The position numbers and the translations under genes are program-made. The notes under the pieces are model-generated. The model had not been told where the DNA came from, searched no databases, and saw only the letters and a program-made list of their open reading frames with translations. 64,000 bases of DNA from Paenibacillus helianthi (GTDB taxonomy: Bacteria; Bacillota; Bacilli; Paenibacillales; Paenibacillaceae): assembly GCF_001909055.1 (NCBI RefSeq), contig NZ_LVWI01000035.1, forward strand, positions 62,001 to 126,000. Direction: 5' to 3'. Below, piece after piece: positions 1-7,844 of this stretch (position 1 is its first letter; each line of letters begins with the position of its first letter).

Positions 1-165
1 AATTTCCTTTCCGGCTATCCGGTAGGTTAGAACTCCCATCGCGCTAATGGATAGCGCTATCAATACGAGAAATGAGAGAAGTACCCGCTGCTTGATGGAC
101 ACCTGATAATAACGTTCACTCGACTTGCTCCAGATTAGACTGCCCCACTTTCGAAAGAACCTCAT
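1..165 (-). CDS. Sensor histidine kinase, YesM type (N-terminal part only)
   Basis: The first 55 codons are visible on the minus strand and the gene runs off the left edge. The peptide begins MRFFRKWGSLIWSKSSERYY, then a basic stretch and one hydrophobic segment (about residues 29-50). This is the usual opening of YesM-like kinases, which have one membrane helix, an extracellular sensor and a second helix before HAMP. An AAGGAGAG ribosome binding site lies just upstream. The kinase core is outside the window, so the family call is an inference from the N terminus and from similar genes elsewhere in the window. Confidence 0.6.
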   Translation of the reverse strand, partial: MRFFRKWGSLIWSKSSERYYQVSIKQRVLLSFLVLIALSISAMGVLTYRIAGKEI

Positions 166-562
166 GGATGCCCGCTCTCCTTCCTACCGCAAAAATTCCG
201 CCAGTTCTCCGGCAACCAGCTTTCATCCCCTGTACCATACGACCGATTTCGGGTTGATGTCAACAAGTTCACCTTGATTTCCTACCCCAGCAATGGTCTC
301 GATCATTTCCTTCTAGAATTCCAGAGCAGCCGGTAAATCTGGCCCGCCCGGCCATTCCTTCTTCAGCTCCCCTTCTGCTGAATGAAATCAAATAGAGCAT
401 CCCTCCATATCAGAGAGATGCTCAGTGTAGTTAATTAATTGTGCCCACTATAAAATTCAGCCCATACCGCTGCCCCGCTCCTGTTGCAAATGGGGCCAGG
501 CCATCCCCAAGGGTACCCTTTGTGTATTCATTATGTTAGAAAATGAAGGCGTAACCACCTGA
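166..562. other. Gene-poor stretch with decayed sequence
   Basis: No intact gene is visible. Short open stretches on the minus strand are interrupted by stops and have no start signals. One hairpin (separate entry) lies inside. Together with the gutted hydrolase next to it, this looks like an eroding region. I could not identify the source of the fragments. Confidence 0.4.
395..423 (-). terminator. Possible terminator hairpin
   Basis: A 12-bp stem with a 5-nt loop begins GAGCAT and closes ATGCTC. On the minus strand the imperfect positions become G-U pairs, and the hairpin is followed by TATTTGATTTC. On the plus strand the same positions are A-C mismatches. This favours minus-strand termination downstream of the SGNH relic. 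Confidence 0.4.
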
Positions 563-743
563 TTAGCCGTTCAAAATGCCGCTATCTGCAACAACGCTCA
601 GCCATTCTTTGGCAATCAGGTCATGACCGGAATGTGTCGGATGGACGCCGTCCCACAGCCAGTAAGCCGCATGCATTGCCGTCGGTAATCGAATCGCCTT
701 GAAACAGAAAAACCTTGTTTTTTCCAGTAGCTGAACTAGTCAT
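563..743 (-). pseudogene. SGNH/GDSL hydrolase relic with its centre deleted
   Basis: The relic starts at an ATG with an AAAGGATGAG site. Its first codons encode KVFLFQGDSITDGN, the block I motif with the catalytic serine of SGNH hydrolases. Within a few bases the frame shifts and reads AAYWLWDGVHPTHSGH followed by a typical C terminus, which is block V with the catalytic Asp and His. About 150 residues expected between these blocks are missing, and 181 bp is not a multiple of three. This is direct evidence of an internal deletion. The intact enzyme would deacetylate or hydrolyse carbohydrate or lipid esters. Confidence 0.8.
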
Positions 744-911
744 CCATACTCATCCTTTGATTTAAATAGTGGTTGTGGATACTGCCCCGGGAGCGCCCGT
801 TTGGTTCCCATCATAGCAGAAAAATGCTCAAAAACACTAGATGGAAGGGAATGCTCCTCTGCACGTACAGCGACCTATAGAACACGCTTTCTGGATATAC
901 AAATAATAAAA

Positions 912-931
912 CCTCTCTTAGGAAAGAGAGG
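912..931 (-). terminator. Rho-independent terminator of the receptor/propeptide unit
   Basis: On the minus strand an 8-bp stem CCTCTCTT/AAGAGAGG with a short loop is followed by TTTTATTATTTG. It lies 73 bp past the propeptide stop codon, so receptor and propeptide would share one transcript ending here. Confidence 0.75.
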
Positions 932-1004
932 CTTGGGGGCTTCTGAAGATGATTCGGTCGAAAGCTGCAGGAAGAACTTCATTTCACAAAAGGCCTTACA
1001 GGTA

Positions 1005-1139
1005 TTACTCGGCACCTACCCCATGTGTCAAAGGTTCAATGAATGAATGCGTTGAAGCGGATTGCATAACTAATGCCGGAGCGTCAACAGCAAAAAAAAT
1101 GCTACCTACTGCCAGCAGCAGAGCCACTTTTCTTATCAT
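1005..1139 (-). CDS. Putative secreted signalling propeptide (44 aa)
   Basis: This small ORF overlaps the last 38 bp of the receptor gene in another frame. It starts at ATG with GAGGTG upstream and encodes 44 residues. There is a basic start (MIRK), a hydrophobic core (about residues 5-18), and a polar tail ending THGVGAE. That is the layout of Phr/PapR/AimP-type propeptides, which are exported, trimmed and re-imported to bind a TPR receptor in the cytoplasm. Overlap with a TPR-HTH receptor, one promoter and one terminator support the pairing. The mature peptide is probably in the last 5-15 residues, which cannot be fixed from sequence. It is short enough to be missed by automatic gene calling. 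Confidence 0.7.
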   Translation of the reverse strand: MIRKVALLLAVGSIFFAVDAPALVMQSASTHSFIEPLTHGVGAE

Positions 1140-2502
1140 TAATCTTTTGCACCTCGCCAATTAGAATTTTGTATCTTTCCTGATCCTCGCCGGAACTGAG
1201 ATGTCTGTATTGCTCAAATAATACTACGCACTGAACAATATGGCTGTCACTATTCATTCTAACAGAAGTTTCCAGACATTGGAATAAGTAAGCGATACCA
1301 TTCTTGATTTTCTGGGCATTTAAGCAATACACCGCCAATTCGTACAGCAGTACCGTATATTTGTCTTCGGTCACCTGAGCATTCAGTTTCCCCATTCGGG
1401 TCTTCAGGTTTTTGAGGCCCAGATGAGGCTCGAAGCGTTCAATGATTTCATCCACGTTGAAGTCCAGGCGGTTGGCCGCCTGCATGATTTTGGTCAGGCC
1501 CGGGACCATTTCGTTCTCTCTGCCGTTAATGAATTCAACATAATCCGCAAGCACCTTGGTCTCTCCTGTCATCAGACGATACAGGTATGTATTGGCTTCA
1601 GCCCATTCTTTAAACTGCTCCATAATCTGCCGGGCCTCCTCCGTCGTCTCCTGAACCCAGCTGAAATCGGAATATAGCGAGACATAATGAAGAGCCTGGA
1701 TATAATCCCCGCGTTCATCACAAACTGCCGCGCGGAGCAGATGGGCGTAGAGGATATAGAAACAAAGGGGCCTCGCAGGTTCTTTTTGGACCGTACGGCG
1801 GCTGACCTTGTGATACTTATTCTGATATTGGATAGACGCCTTGTGCCCCATCTCCTCTGCCAGAGCCTCCACTCTGTTCCAGCGGTGCAAGGACGCATAA
1901 ATATTGGCCAAATCCTTCAGCGCATTCAGCTGGTCCACCTCGTCGAGCCGCTCGACAAAGTATTCAAAATGCATCGCTGTCCGCAGATTGGCATCCTGAT
2001 CTTTCCCCAGGGCTATGGTAAACAACCGGTACTGGCAGAGGGCCAGCCGCTCCGAATGTTGATATTTCTCACTCTCTGCCACACCTTCATATAACATCGC
2101 TGCCGCTTGCCGCTTGCCCTGGACAAAGAATTCCTCCGCTGTTTCAAACAGTGCCTGGGCATAGGAGATATTATCCATAAGGGTCTGGACAACCTGCCGA
2201 ATGCATTCAAGTTTGTCCAGCTCCGCACAGCGCTGCAGAAAAGGGCCCAGCCGCCGCCAGTCCGGGGTGGAGTGAACAACACATTCATCTATGTATAATT
2301 CATAAAATTCACCTTCGGGAAGCCCCATCCCCGCTGTTATCCGGTCCAGCTGCTTCATGGCAATGGGGCGGTTCCCATTGATAATACTGCTGAGCGTACC
2401 GGAGTTCACCCCTGATACCCCAGCGAATTGATTAATGGTGATACCTTCTTTTTTCAAATAAGCTTCCAGTTCTGATTGTATTGTTGTCGTTTTTGATTCC
2501 AA
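1102..2502 (-). CDS. HTH-XRE/TPR peptide-pheromone receptor-type regulator
   Basis: The protein has 466 residues and starts at TTG with AGGAAGGTG six bases upstream. Residues 5-60 form a Cro/C1-type helix-turn-helix (INQFAGVSGVNSGTLSSIIN). The remainder is helical and repeat-like, as expected for TPR domains of the RNPP family (Rap, NprR, PlcR) and AimR-like receptors. Such proteins bind DNA and change activity when a short imported peptide fills the TPR groove. The 3' end carries an overlapping propeptide gene, the hallmark of these cassettes. Similar AimR-like receptor/peptide systems have, as I recall, been described in Paenibacillus polymyxa. The regulated genes are unknown; the adjacent YhgE gene or self-regulation are candidates. 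Confidence 0.75.
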   Translation of the reverse strand: MESKTTTIQSELEAYLKKEGITINQFAGVSGVNSGTLSSIINGNRPIAMKQLDRITAGMGLPEGEFYELYIDECVVHSTPDWRRLGPFLQRCAELDKLECIRQVVQTLMDNISYAQALFETAEEFFVQGKRQAAAMLYEGVAESEKYQHSERLALCQYRLFTIALGKDQDANLRTAMHFEYFVERLDEVDQLNALKDLANIYASLHRWNRVEALAEEMGHKASIQYQNKYHKVSRRTVQKEPARPLCFYILYAHLLRAAVCDERGDYIQALHYVSLYSDFSWVQETTEEARQIMEQFKEWAEANTYLYRLMTGETKVLADYVEFINGRENEMVPGLTKIMQAANRLDFNVDEIIERFEPHLGLKNLKTRMGKLNAQVTEDKYTVLLYELAVYCLNAQKIKNGIAYLFQCLETSVRMNSDSHIVQCVVLFEQYRHLSSGEDQERYKILIGEVQKINDKKSGSAAGSR

Positions 2503-2556
2503 ACAAACACCTTCCTAAGAACCCATATATTTGAACTATAATCCAGATATTCCTAT

Positions 2557-2585
2557 ATATTAGGTTTTATACCGGGATAGGTCAA
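2557..2585 (-). promoter_or_regulatory. Sigma-A promoter of the receptor/propeptide unit
   Basis: On the minus strand TTGACC (2585-2580), a 17-nt spacer and TAATAT (2562-2557) precede the TTG start by about 55 bp. The leader between them is very AT-rich (2520-2560). Confidence 0.6.
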
Positions 2586-2652
2586 TGTGCATTGGCACGC
2601 TAAATATGGGTTGACAGATCTGATCGCAGCCGTTCCACTGCCTGGCCCCAGG

Positions 2653-5331
2653 TCAGGAGATCAGCCTGGACTCCTCCGCCTGCTCTGCGGCACGCCGGAT
2701 GAACCGCTCGAGGGGCTTCTGCAGGGTAAGGGCCAGCAATAGAGCAAGCAAGCCGAAAAGAACCAAATACAGAGCATCACGAACAGCAACCTCCGGGAGT
2801 ATGCCGCCAACCGCCTCTCTGAGCAGGCTGATGGCATATGTAAACGGCATATACGGGTTCAGGATTTGAAAGAAGCGGCCGGTAATGCTGACCGGGAAGG
2901 TTCCTCCCGAACTGGAGAACTGGAGCACCATAAATACAATGGCTATGCCTTTGCCCAGGCTGCCAAAGATGTAGACCAGCGTGAACACAATCGTCACAAA
3001 TACAATACTGATCAGGACGGCAAACAGCACAAACCACAGCTTGTCGGCAACATAGCATTTCAGCAGATATATATTGCCAAGTACGGCTACCAGAGCCTGT
3101 AGAATTCCTACGGTCAGAAAAGTCAGCAGCCGGCCAAAATACAACTGGTACCTGCGGTATGCGACCCCTCCAGTATCGACACCAGTCCGCAACAGGGAAA
3201 TGAGCAGGGTTCCTCCAACCCACAAGGCAAGCACCACATAGAAAGGGGTCATGGCCGAACCGTAATTGGGAATCGGGTATAATGCCCTTTCCTTCAGCAC
3301 CACGGGATTTGCGAGAAAATCGCTGGTTCCCTTGATATTTCCGCCCAGCAGTTCAGCGATTTCCTCCAGATTGACCTCCTTCTTGATCTTGCGGACCGTA
3401 TCAGCAGCGCGGCGGACGGCCTGCTCCAGGACAGGCAGATCATTCCGCACCAGTTCTGCAGCCCGGTCCACCCCCTGATCTGCACGGGGAAGTCCGGCGG
3501 TAATCCGTTCGGACACACGGCGGAACTTGTCCTCTACCCCCGGCAGGTCCTTGCGGGCAAATTCAGCCGCCGTATGAATTTTTTCTCCGGCAGCGGGCAG
3601 CCCGTTCTGAATGCGCGGCAGCACATGCGTGACGAAATCGCTGAACGCTGCCAGCCGGCCGTTCATTCCGGCTGCCGCCGCACGAACCTCATCACCTATC
3701 ACATGCAGAGGTTCCCGCAGTGCGGCCAGGCCGGTCTGCCCGTACTGGATGGCGGTTCCCGCTTCATCCAGCACCGTGTCCAGCGCCGCCAGCCGTGCGG
3801 GCGCCTCCTGCAAGGCTGTGGCGGCGTGCCCCGCCGCCAGAGTGAGCTGCTGCAGCGTGCCCTGCAGCGCATGCTGCCCCTCCGCGCCGTAGCGCGTGAG
3901 AATCCCCCCCAGCGCCTCAGCGCTGCGGGCGGAATTCTCACCGAGCTGCGCCAGCGCGGCGGGGTCCAGCTTGCCGCCGCCCCGCAATGCGGCGGCAAGG
4001 TGTGCCGCCTGCGCAGCGCCGGCGGCAAAAGAAGCCCGCGCCCCGGCCAGGGCGCGGAGCTCGCTGCCCGGCACAGCGCCGGGCGCGAGGGTGTTCACGG
4101 CGGCGAAGAGAGCCGCCGTGTGCTGCAGCGCGCCGCTTCCAGCGGTCAGCCGGTCTGCGGCCAGCTGCAGTTGGTCCGCCGCCGCTGCGCCCGGCAGCGG
4201 GGGGCCTTCAGCGAGCTGGCCTGCCAGCAGCGCGGCGCTGTCTGCACTCTGCTGCAGCAGATAGAGATTCTGCTGCAGCACCTGCGCAACAGCGGCAAAA
4301 GCCGCGCTGTTCTGCGTAAGGAACTGCTGCAGCTCCTGCCCGAAGGCGGGCCCTCCTGCAGCAATCCGGTCGGTCTGCGGCAGGCCCTTGGCGGCCGCAG
4401 CGACAACGGCTGCAGCCTCATCCAGCCGGTCTGCGGCAAGGCCCAGCACCTGTCTGGCCTGAATGAAATCAGCGTCCAGACCGGACAAGAGCTGTGCCGC
4501 GTGCGTTAGGTCCGGGAGCCTGCCCTGCAGCTCCTGCAGCCTGCCCGCGGCATCGCTGATCTGCCCCCAATGCTCATCCAGCAGCTCTGCTGCCCTGCCG
4601 GCCTCTTCTACTTCCGGCAGCTTGTCCGTAACGCTAGCCATCCGTCCGGCGGCACCGGCGATCTGCGGCCAGTCCTCCTGCAGCTTCAATACCAGCTTCC
4701 CTGCCTTTTCAATTTCCGGCAGGCTCGCTTCCAGCTTGAAGAGCCCCTGCTCCACCTTACGGATGACAGGCAGCTCAGCCTGAAATTCACGGTCAATGGC
4801 ACTTAGGGCAGTAAGCACTGTACGGCTAAGGGTTTCGGTGAAGCGCCCGCTAATCTGAGCGGTAATAGCGGAAGCACCTTTGGCAGTAATTTTTGGAGCA
4901 ATGGCATTCATTTTTTCATTTACTGTATAGTCTACTTCCGGTTTTACCAGTTCACCTTCGAGGACCCCTGCCATCCGCTGTGAGAACTCTTCCGGTATAA
5001 CAATGCTGGCATAATAATCTCCGCGCTGCACCCCTTGCACTGCTGCTTCTGCATCAGTGAACGTCCAGCCCAGCGACTTGTTGCCATGCAGGCTCTCCAG
5101 CACCTCATCCCCAATGTTGAAACCTGTACCGTTCACAGTGGCCCCTTTATCCAGACTGGCCACCGCGACTTGGATGCCGGATGTATTGCTGTACGGGTCC
5201 CACACTGCCGCCACATTTACCCAATCGTAGACCGAGGGCAGCACCGCAAGTGCGGCAACCAGCATTAGGGCTACCGGAGCTTTGAGCAGGCCCATCCAAT
5301 CCCTTTTGTATATTTGCCATATCGCCGCCAT
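2653..5331 (-). CDS. YhgE/Pip-family membrane protein
   Basis: This is a large membrane protein (892 aa) of the YhgE/Pip family, related to phage-infection protein and to the membrane part of ESX/type VII-like systems. Residues 1-190 hold the first membrane helix and the conserved N-terminal domain (IWQIYKRDW, then DWVNVAAVWDPYSNTSG). The centre (about 200-670) is Ala/Leu/Gln-rich and predicted coiled coil. The last 210 residues hold five or six helices (YGSAMTPFYVVLALWVGGTL). I start at the second methionine, 18 bp inside the longest frame, because GGGGGAAG sits seven bases before it. The exact role is unknown; the family is placed with transport or secretion. The central third is much more GC-rich than its surroundings. 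Confidence 0.85.
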   Translation of the reverse strand: MAAIWQIYKRDWMGLLKAPVALMLVAALAVLPSVYDWVNVAAVWDPYSNTSGIQVAVASLDKGATVNGTGFNIGDEVLESLHGNKSLGWTFTDAEAAVQGVQRGDYYASIVIPEEFSQRMAGVLEGELVKPEVDYTVNEKMNAIAPKITAKGASAITAQISGRFTETLSRTVLTALSAIDREFQAELPVIRKVEQGLFKLEASLPEIEKAGKLVLKLQEDWPQIAGAAGRMASVTDKLPEVEEAGRAAELLDEHWGQISDAAGRLQELQGRLPDLTHAAQLLSGLDADFIQARQVLGLAADRLDEAAAVVAAAAKGLPQTDRIAAGGPAFGQELQQFLTQNSAAFAAVAQVLQQNLYLLQQSADSAALLAGQLAEGPPLPGAAAADQLQLAADRLTAGSGALQHTAALFAAVNTLAPGAVPGSELRALAGARASFAAGAAQAAHLAAALRGGGKLDPAALAQLGENSARSAEALGGILTRYGAEGQHALQGTLQQLTLAAGHAATALQEAPARLAALDTVLDEAGTAIQYGQTGLAALREPLHVIGDEVRAAAAGMNGRLAAFSDFVTHVLPRIQNGLPAAGEKIHTAAEFARKDLPGVEDKFRRVSERITAGLPRADQGVDRAAELVRNDLPVLEQAVRRAADTVRKIKKEVNLEEIAELLGGNIKGTSDFLANPVVLKERALYPIPNYGSAMTPFYVVLALWVGGTLLISLLRTGVDTGGVAYRRYQLYFGRLLTFLTVGILQALVAVLGNIYLLKCYVADKLWFVLFAVLISIVFVTIVFTLVYIFGSLGKGIAIVFMVLQFSSSGGTFPVSITGRFFQILNPYMPFTYAISLLREAVGGILPEVAVRDALYLVLFGLLALLLALTLQKPLERFIRRAAEQAEESRLIS

Positions 5332-5453
5332 ATTTGCGCTTCCCCCCATGCCGTAATCTGGATAGCTTAATATGCCCAGGAATGGCTTATTTAAAGTAAT
5401 AAATTCATTTCTGCTTGTCCTATATTTTTCTGCTTCACAGGTTCAAAACTTTT

Positions 5454-5479
5454 TGCAACATTTTCACCGGAATTACGTT
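5454..5479 (+). promoter_or_regulatory. Possible ECF-sigma promoter
   Basis: TGCAAC (5454-5459), a 16-nt spacer and CGTT (5476-5479) resemble the TGAAAC-N16-CGTA/C class used by Bacillus ECF sigma factors. No good sigma-A pair with normal spacing is seen before the secreted protein at 5576. Both boxes deviate from consensus. Confidence 0.35.
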
Positions 5480-5575
5480 TATAAAGGTACAAAGCCCGTT
5501 TGAGAAAACCAGCGAAGGGTAATGAGTTATATAGATGTACACCGTGTCATATTCATATCAAGGGGGAATTTTTAC

Positions 5576-6103
5576 ATGTTCAAAAGAAAATCGGTTGTTC
5601 TGTTTCCTGCTCTGGTCCTCCTGTTCCTCTCCCTCGTGACTACGGCTAGTACGGTAGGTACACGCGCAGATGCACAAAGCGGCAATAAAAGTCAGGAATT
5701 GACGGTTTATATACATGCGCTGAAGTCCAAAGACGGACATACGATCATGACCGCCGACCCAATCGAATGGTACGAAGGTGCTGAAGCGAACCGTATCTTT
5801 GCGGAACGTGAGCCTGAGGCTGCAGCAGAGCTTGGCGGAGTACCGGATGATTACTATATTGTGAATGACAGTGACTCGCTCACTTCCTACCCCATCGCTG
5901 ATAATGCTACGGTAACGATGCAGATTTACGACCATACAGGGAAACCGGGGGATTTGGATATACAATGGAATGAAGCCATTACGCTTCACAAGTTCATGAC
6001 GGAATTCGCCAAAAAGGACATCATCGATCTCAGCCAGTCCCCATACCACATTACGGTTCAGGATGGCAAGGTGATCTCGATCGTACAGCAATACACTCCG
6101 TAA
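5576..6103 (+). CDS. Secreted protein of unknown function
   Basis: The protein has 175 residues from the ATG preceded by AAGGGGGA; upstream in-frame codons lack a ribosome binding site. Residues 1-34 are a clear signal peptide (MFKRKSVVLF, hydrophobic core, ADA before the likely cleavage site). The mature part is acidic with no cysteines and no motif I can name. It includes MTADPIEWYEGAEANRIF and a beta-rich C terminus ending in VISIVQQYTP. It stands alone, behind a possible ECF promoter and before a 52-bp palindrome. A cell-envelope role is a guess from export and promoter type. Confidence 0.75.
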   Translation: MFKRKSVVLFPALVLLFLSLVTTASTVGTRADAQSGNKSQELTVYIHALKSKDGHTIMTADPIEWYEGAEANRIFAEREPEAAAELGGVPDDYYIVNDSDSLTSYPIADNATVTMQIYDHTGKPGDLDIQWNEAITLHKFMTEFAKKDIIDLSQSPYHITVQDGKVISIVQQYTP

Positions 6104-6112
6104 CTTCATAGT

Positions 6113-6164
6113 CTGCACACCAAACGAGCATCGTCTATATAGACGATGCTCGTTTGGTGTGCAG
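6113..6164. repeat. Perfect 52-bp palindrome
   Basis: Bases 6113-6138 are the exact reverse complement of 6139-6164, with no loop and centre CTATATAG. It begins nine bases after the stop codon of the secreted-protein gene. No T-run follows on either strand, so it is not a canonical terminator. In RNA it would be a very stable hairpin that could block 3' decay. In DNA it could extrude as a cruciform or bind a dimeric protein. Confidence 0.95.
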
Positions 6165-6241
6165 TAGTATCTGTAAAGTAACACGACCGGATGCTTCGAA
6201 GTCTTCCTCATTGCTAACTGCAATTCTGTTCAACCGATATA

Positions 6242-6260
6242 TTATCATTTGTAATGATAA
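6242..6260. promoter_or_regulatory. Inverted repeat TTATCATT-TGT-AATGATAA
   Basis: A perfect 8-bp inverted repeat with a 3-bp gap lies 213 bp upstream of the AraC gene, in a 370-bp intergenic stretch that otherwise holds no gene. It is a plausible operator. It resembles metalloregulator boxes in composition but not in arm spacing. Confidence 0.4.
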
Positions 6261-6390
6261 CTTTGGAGTAGCCTGATAAAGATTCCGTGTAAGAACAGAT
6301 CGTCTTTTTTGAAGCTTCTCCTTTCGAATTAGTATATTTCAAGTTTGAACATGTGTAAAAAGGTTAGATGTTTCCTAAACCTTTCAGGTC

Positions 6391-6403
6391 GTAAGCGCTT
6401 TAC
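6391..6403 (+). promoter_or_regulatory. Possible cre (CcpA) site
   Basis: GTAAGCGCTTTAC carries the AAGCGCTT core of catabolite-responsive elements, 70 bp before the AraC-family gene. The outer positions of the 14-bp consensus are not all matched, so this is a candidate only. Confidence 0.4.
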
Positions 6404-6473
6404 TTCGGGCCGGGTTTCATTAATAATTGGAGTATTAGCAAGTGTATAAAAGTCTGAAAAAGGGGATATACAG

Positions 6474-7328
6474 ATGACTGCTTTTGAACTGCATGTGGAT
6501 ACACCGGTTGATCTGGAGATCACCGGCAAATTTGTTGCCCCGTCCTCCGATTGGGTTCACCTGAGCAGAGTACTGCAGGATTACGAGCTTATTGTCATGA
6601 CTGAGGGCGTGTTATATTTGGCGGGTGACAAACAGCAATTTGTAGTCTCCAAGGGTGAATATCTCTTACTTCCCCCGCTTACCAGACAATACGGAACCCG
6701 TTCATCCGATTGCTGCTTCTACTGGCTGCATTTTTCGGCCAAGTCCGGGATCACCATCACCGATGTGGCCACCTCCAGCCATAGTGAGCAAGATAACGTC
6801 ATTCTGTTACCCCAATATGGGACCCTGAAGAGCCTGGAGAAAATTATCGTAATGATGAAGCAACTGCAGGATTCAGTGCGGGGCTACAATCATAAAACGC
6901 TGAACAATTACATGGCGACAGTCATTTTATGCGAGCTGTACAACCAGTTGTTCCATGCGGACTCCAATCCGTCCAAAAAAACCAAACAGGAGCAGCTCTA
7001 CAACGATATCGTGGACTACATAAAATGGAGCCGGAGCGAGCATATCAAGGTGTCGCAAATCGCCGCTTACTTCGGATATAACGATAAGTACCTCTCCCAC
7101 CTGTTTACCACTATCTCCGGCATCTCGTTGAAGCAGTACATTCTGCAGCAAAAGATGGAGTTGGCCAAATTCCTGCTCGCCGACACTAATCAGAACATCA
7201 GCGAAGTCTCCATCCAGCTCGGATACACAGACTGCCATAATTTCATGAAATCCTTCAAGAAGATCGTCGGCCTGACGCCCTCAGATTTCCGCAACGCTTA
7301 TGCCAAGCGGCTGCTGTTCTATGAGTGA
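6474..7328 (+). CDS. AraC-family transcriptional regulator
   Basis: The protein has 284 residues, with AAGGGGATA before the ATG. Residues 15-110 form a cupin-like effector domain (GVLYLAGDKQQFVVSKGEYLLLPP). Residues 185-280 are the double helix-turn-helix of AraC regulators (KVSQIAAYFGYNDKYLSHLF and ISEVSIQLGYTDCHNFMKSF, ending in FKKIVGLTPSDFRNAY). Such proteins usually control neighbouring sugar-use genes. The adjacent genes downstream are broken glycan-active relics, so it may have lost its target. A possible cre site lies upstream. Confidence 0.85.
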   Translation: MTAFELHVDTPVDLEITGKFVAPSSDWVHLSRVLQDYELIVMTEGVLYLAGDKQQFVVSKGEYLLLPPLTRQYGTRSSDCCFYWLHFSAKSGITITDVATSSHSEQDNVILLPQYGTLKSLEKIIVMMKQLQDSVRGYNHKTLNNYMATVILCELYNQLFHADSNPSKKTKQEQLYNDIVDYIKWSRSEHIKVSQIAAYFGYNDKYLSHLFTTISGISLKQYILQQKMELAKFLLADTNQNISEVSIQLGYTDCHNFMKSFKKIVGLTPSDFRNAYAKRLLFYE

Positions 7329-7385
7329 CCCTGAACGATTCTACAGACCTAAGAATGTACAATCAATTCCTTCACCCTGAGTATA

Positions 7386-7477
7386 CTCGCAGAAGCCTGT
7401 TAACGCATCATTCCGACCAGAGTATGACCTTCCCTGATCCTGTGGTTGGTATGCTGTAAATATAAGCTCCTGCGAGC
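7386..7477 (+). repeat. Structured repeat, family 2, copy 1
   Basis: The sequence begins CTCGCAGAAGCCTG and ends GCTCCTGCGAGC, forming a long imperfect hairpin. It matches 8774-8861 in the same orientation. The outer stem and the internal GACC..AGTRTGAC segment are conserved, while the loop diverges. The family is not one I can name. Confidence 0.7.
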
Positions 7478-7551
7478 TTCCCCCCAGAAACCTTGCCCCT
7501 ACCTATCTTCTAATGATTAGTCAATCTTTTTTAGGTTAGCTTTTTTACTTA

Positions 7552-7761
7552 ATGTCTTTAATTTACCAGGTTGCCAGCCAGCTGAAGCTGCTGTGGCTGT
7601 CATGCGGTGCTTCGGATAATCTGCTGTGGGTCAGCCAAAATTTCCATAATAGCTTGAACACTATGAATATCCCGCACACGTGGTATCTGGATGTGGGCGG
7701 ACATGAAGGGAAAGTTTGGAGCAGCGGGCTGTATCAATTTTCGCAACGGATCTTTAAGTAA
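7552..7761 (+). pseudogene. C-terminal relic of an esterase (alpha/beta hydrolase)
   Basis: About 65 codons encode KLLWLSCGASDNLLWVSQNF followed by a segment with GGHEGKVWSSGLYQF. This matches the end of feruloyl/acetyl-xylan-type esterases, where GGH carries the catalytic histidine. The nucleophile and the N-terminal two thirds are absent and there is no credible ribosome binding site at the first ATG. It is read as the remnant of a larger gene cut off next to repeat copy 1. Confidence 0.65.
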
Positions 7762-7844
7762 ATTTGTGATTTATAAAGTTAATGCCTGTACCGGCAAACA
7801 TGAGGCTATCCGTTGTGGTTGGCCTCATGTTTGCGGATTAGGGC

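Noticed and set aside
801..1164. Two overlapping plus-strand ORFs of 81 and 71 codons
   Set aside because: They run through the terminator and antisense to the propeptide gene. Neither has a ribosome binding site.
3574..4509. 311-codon plus-strand ORF inside the YhgE gene
   Set aside because: It lies in the GC-rich coiled-coil region where stop codons are rare in all frames. Its product is Arg/Cys/Gln-rich low-complexity sequence and there is no ribosome binding site.
6242..6260. Fur or PerR box
   Set aside because: The arms TTATCATT/AATGATAA resemble metalloregulator half-sites in reverse order, but arm spacing differs and no iron or peroxide gene is adjacent. Kept only as an inverted repeat.
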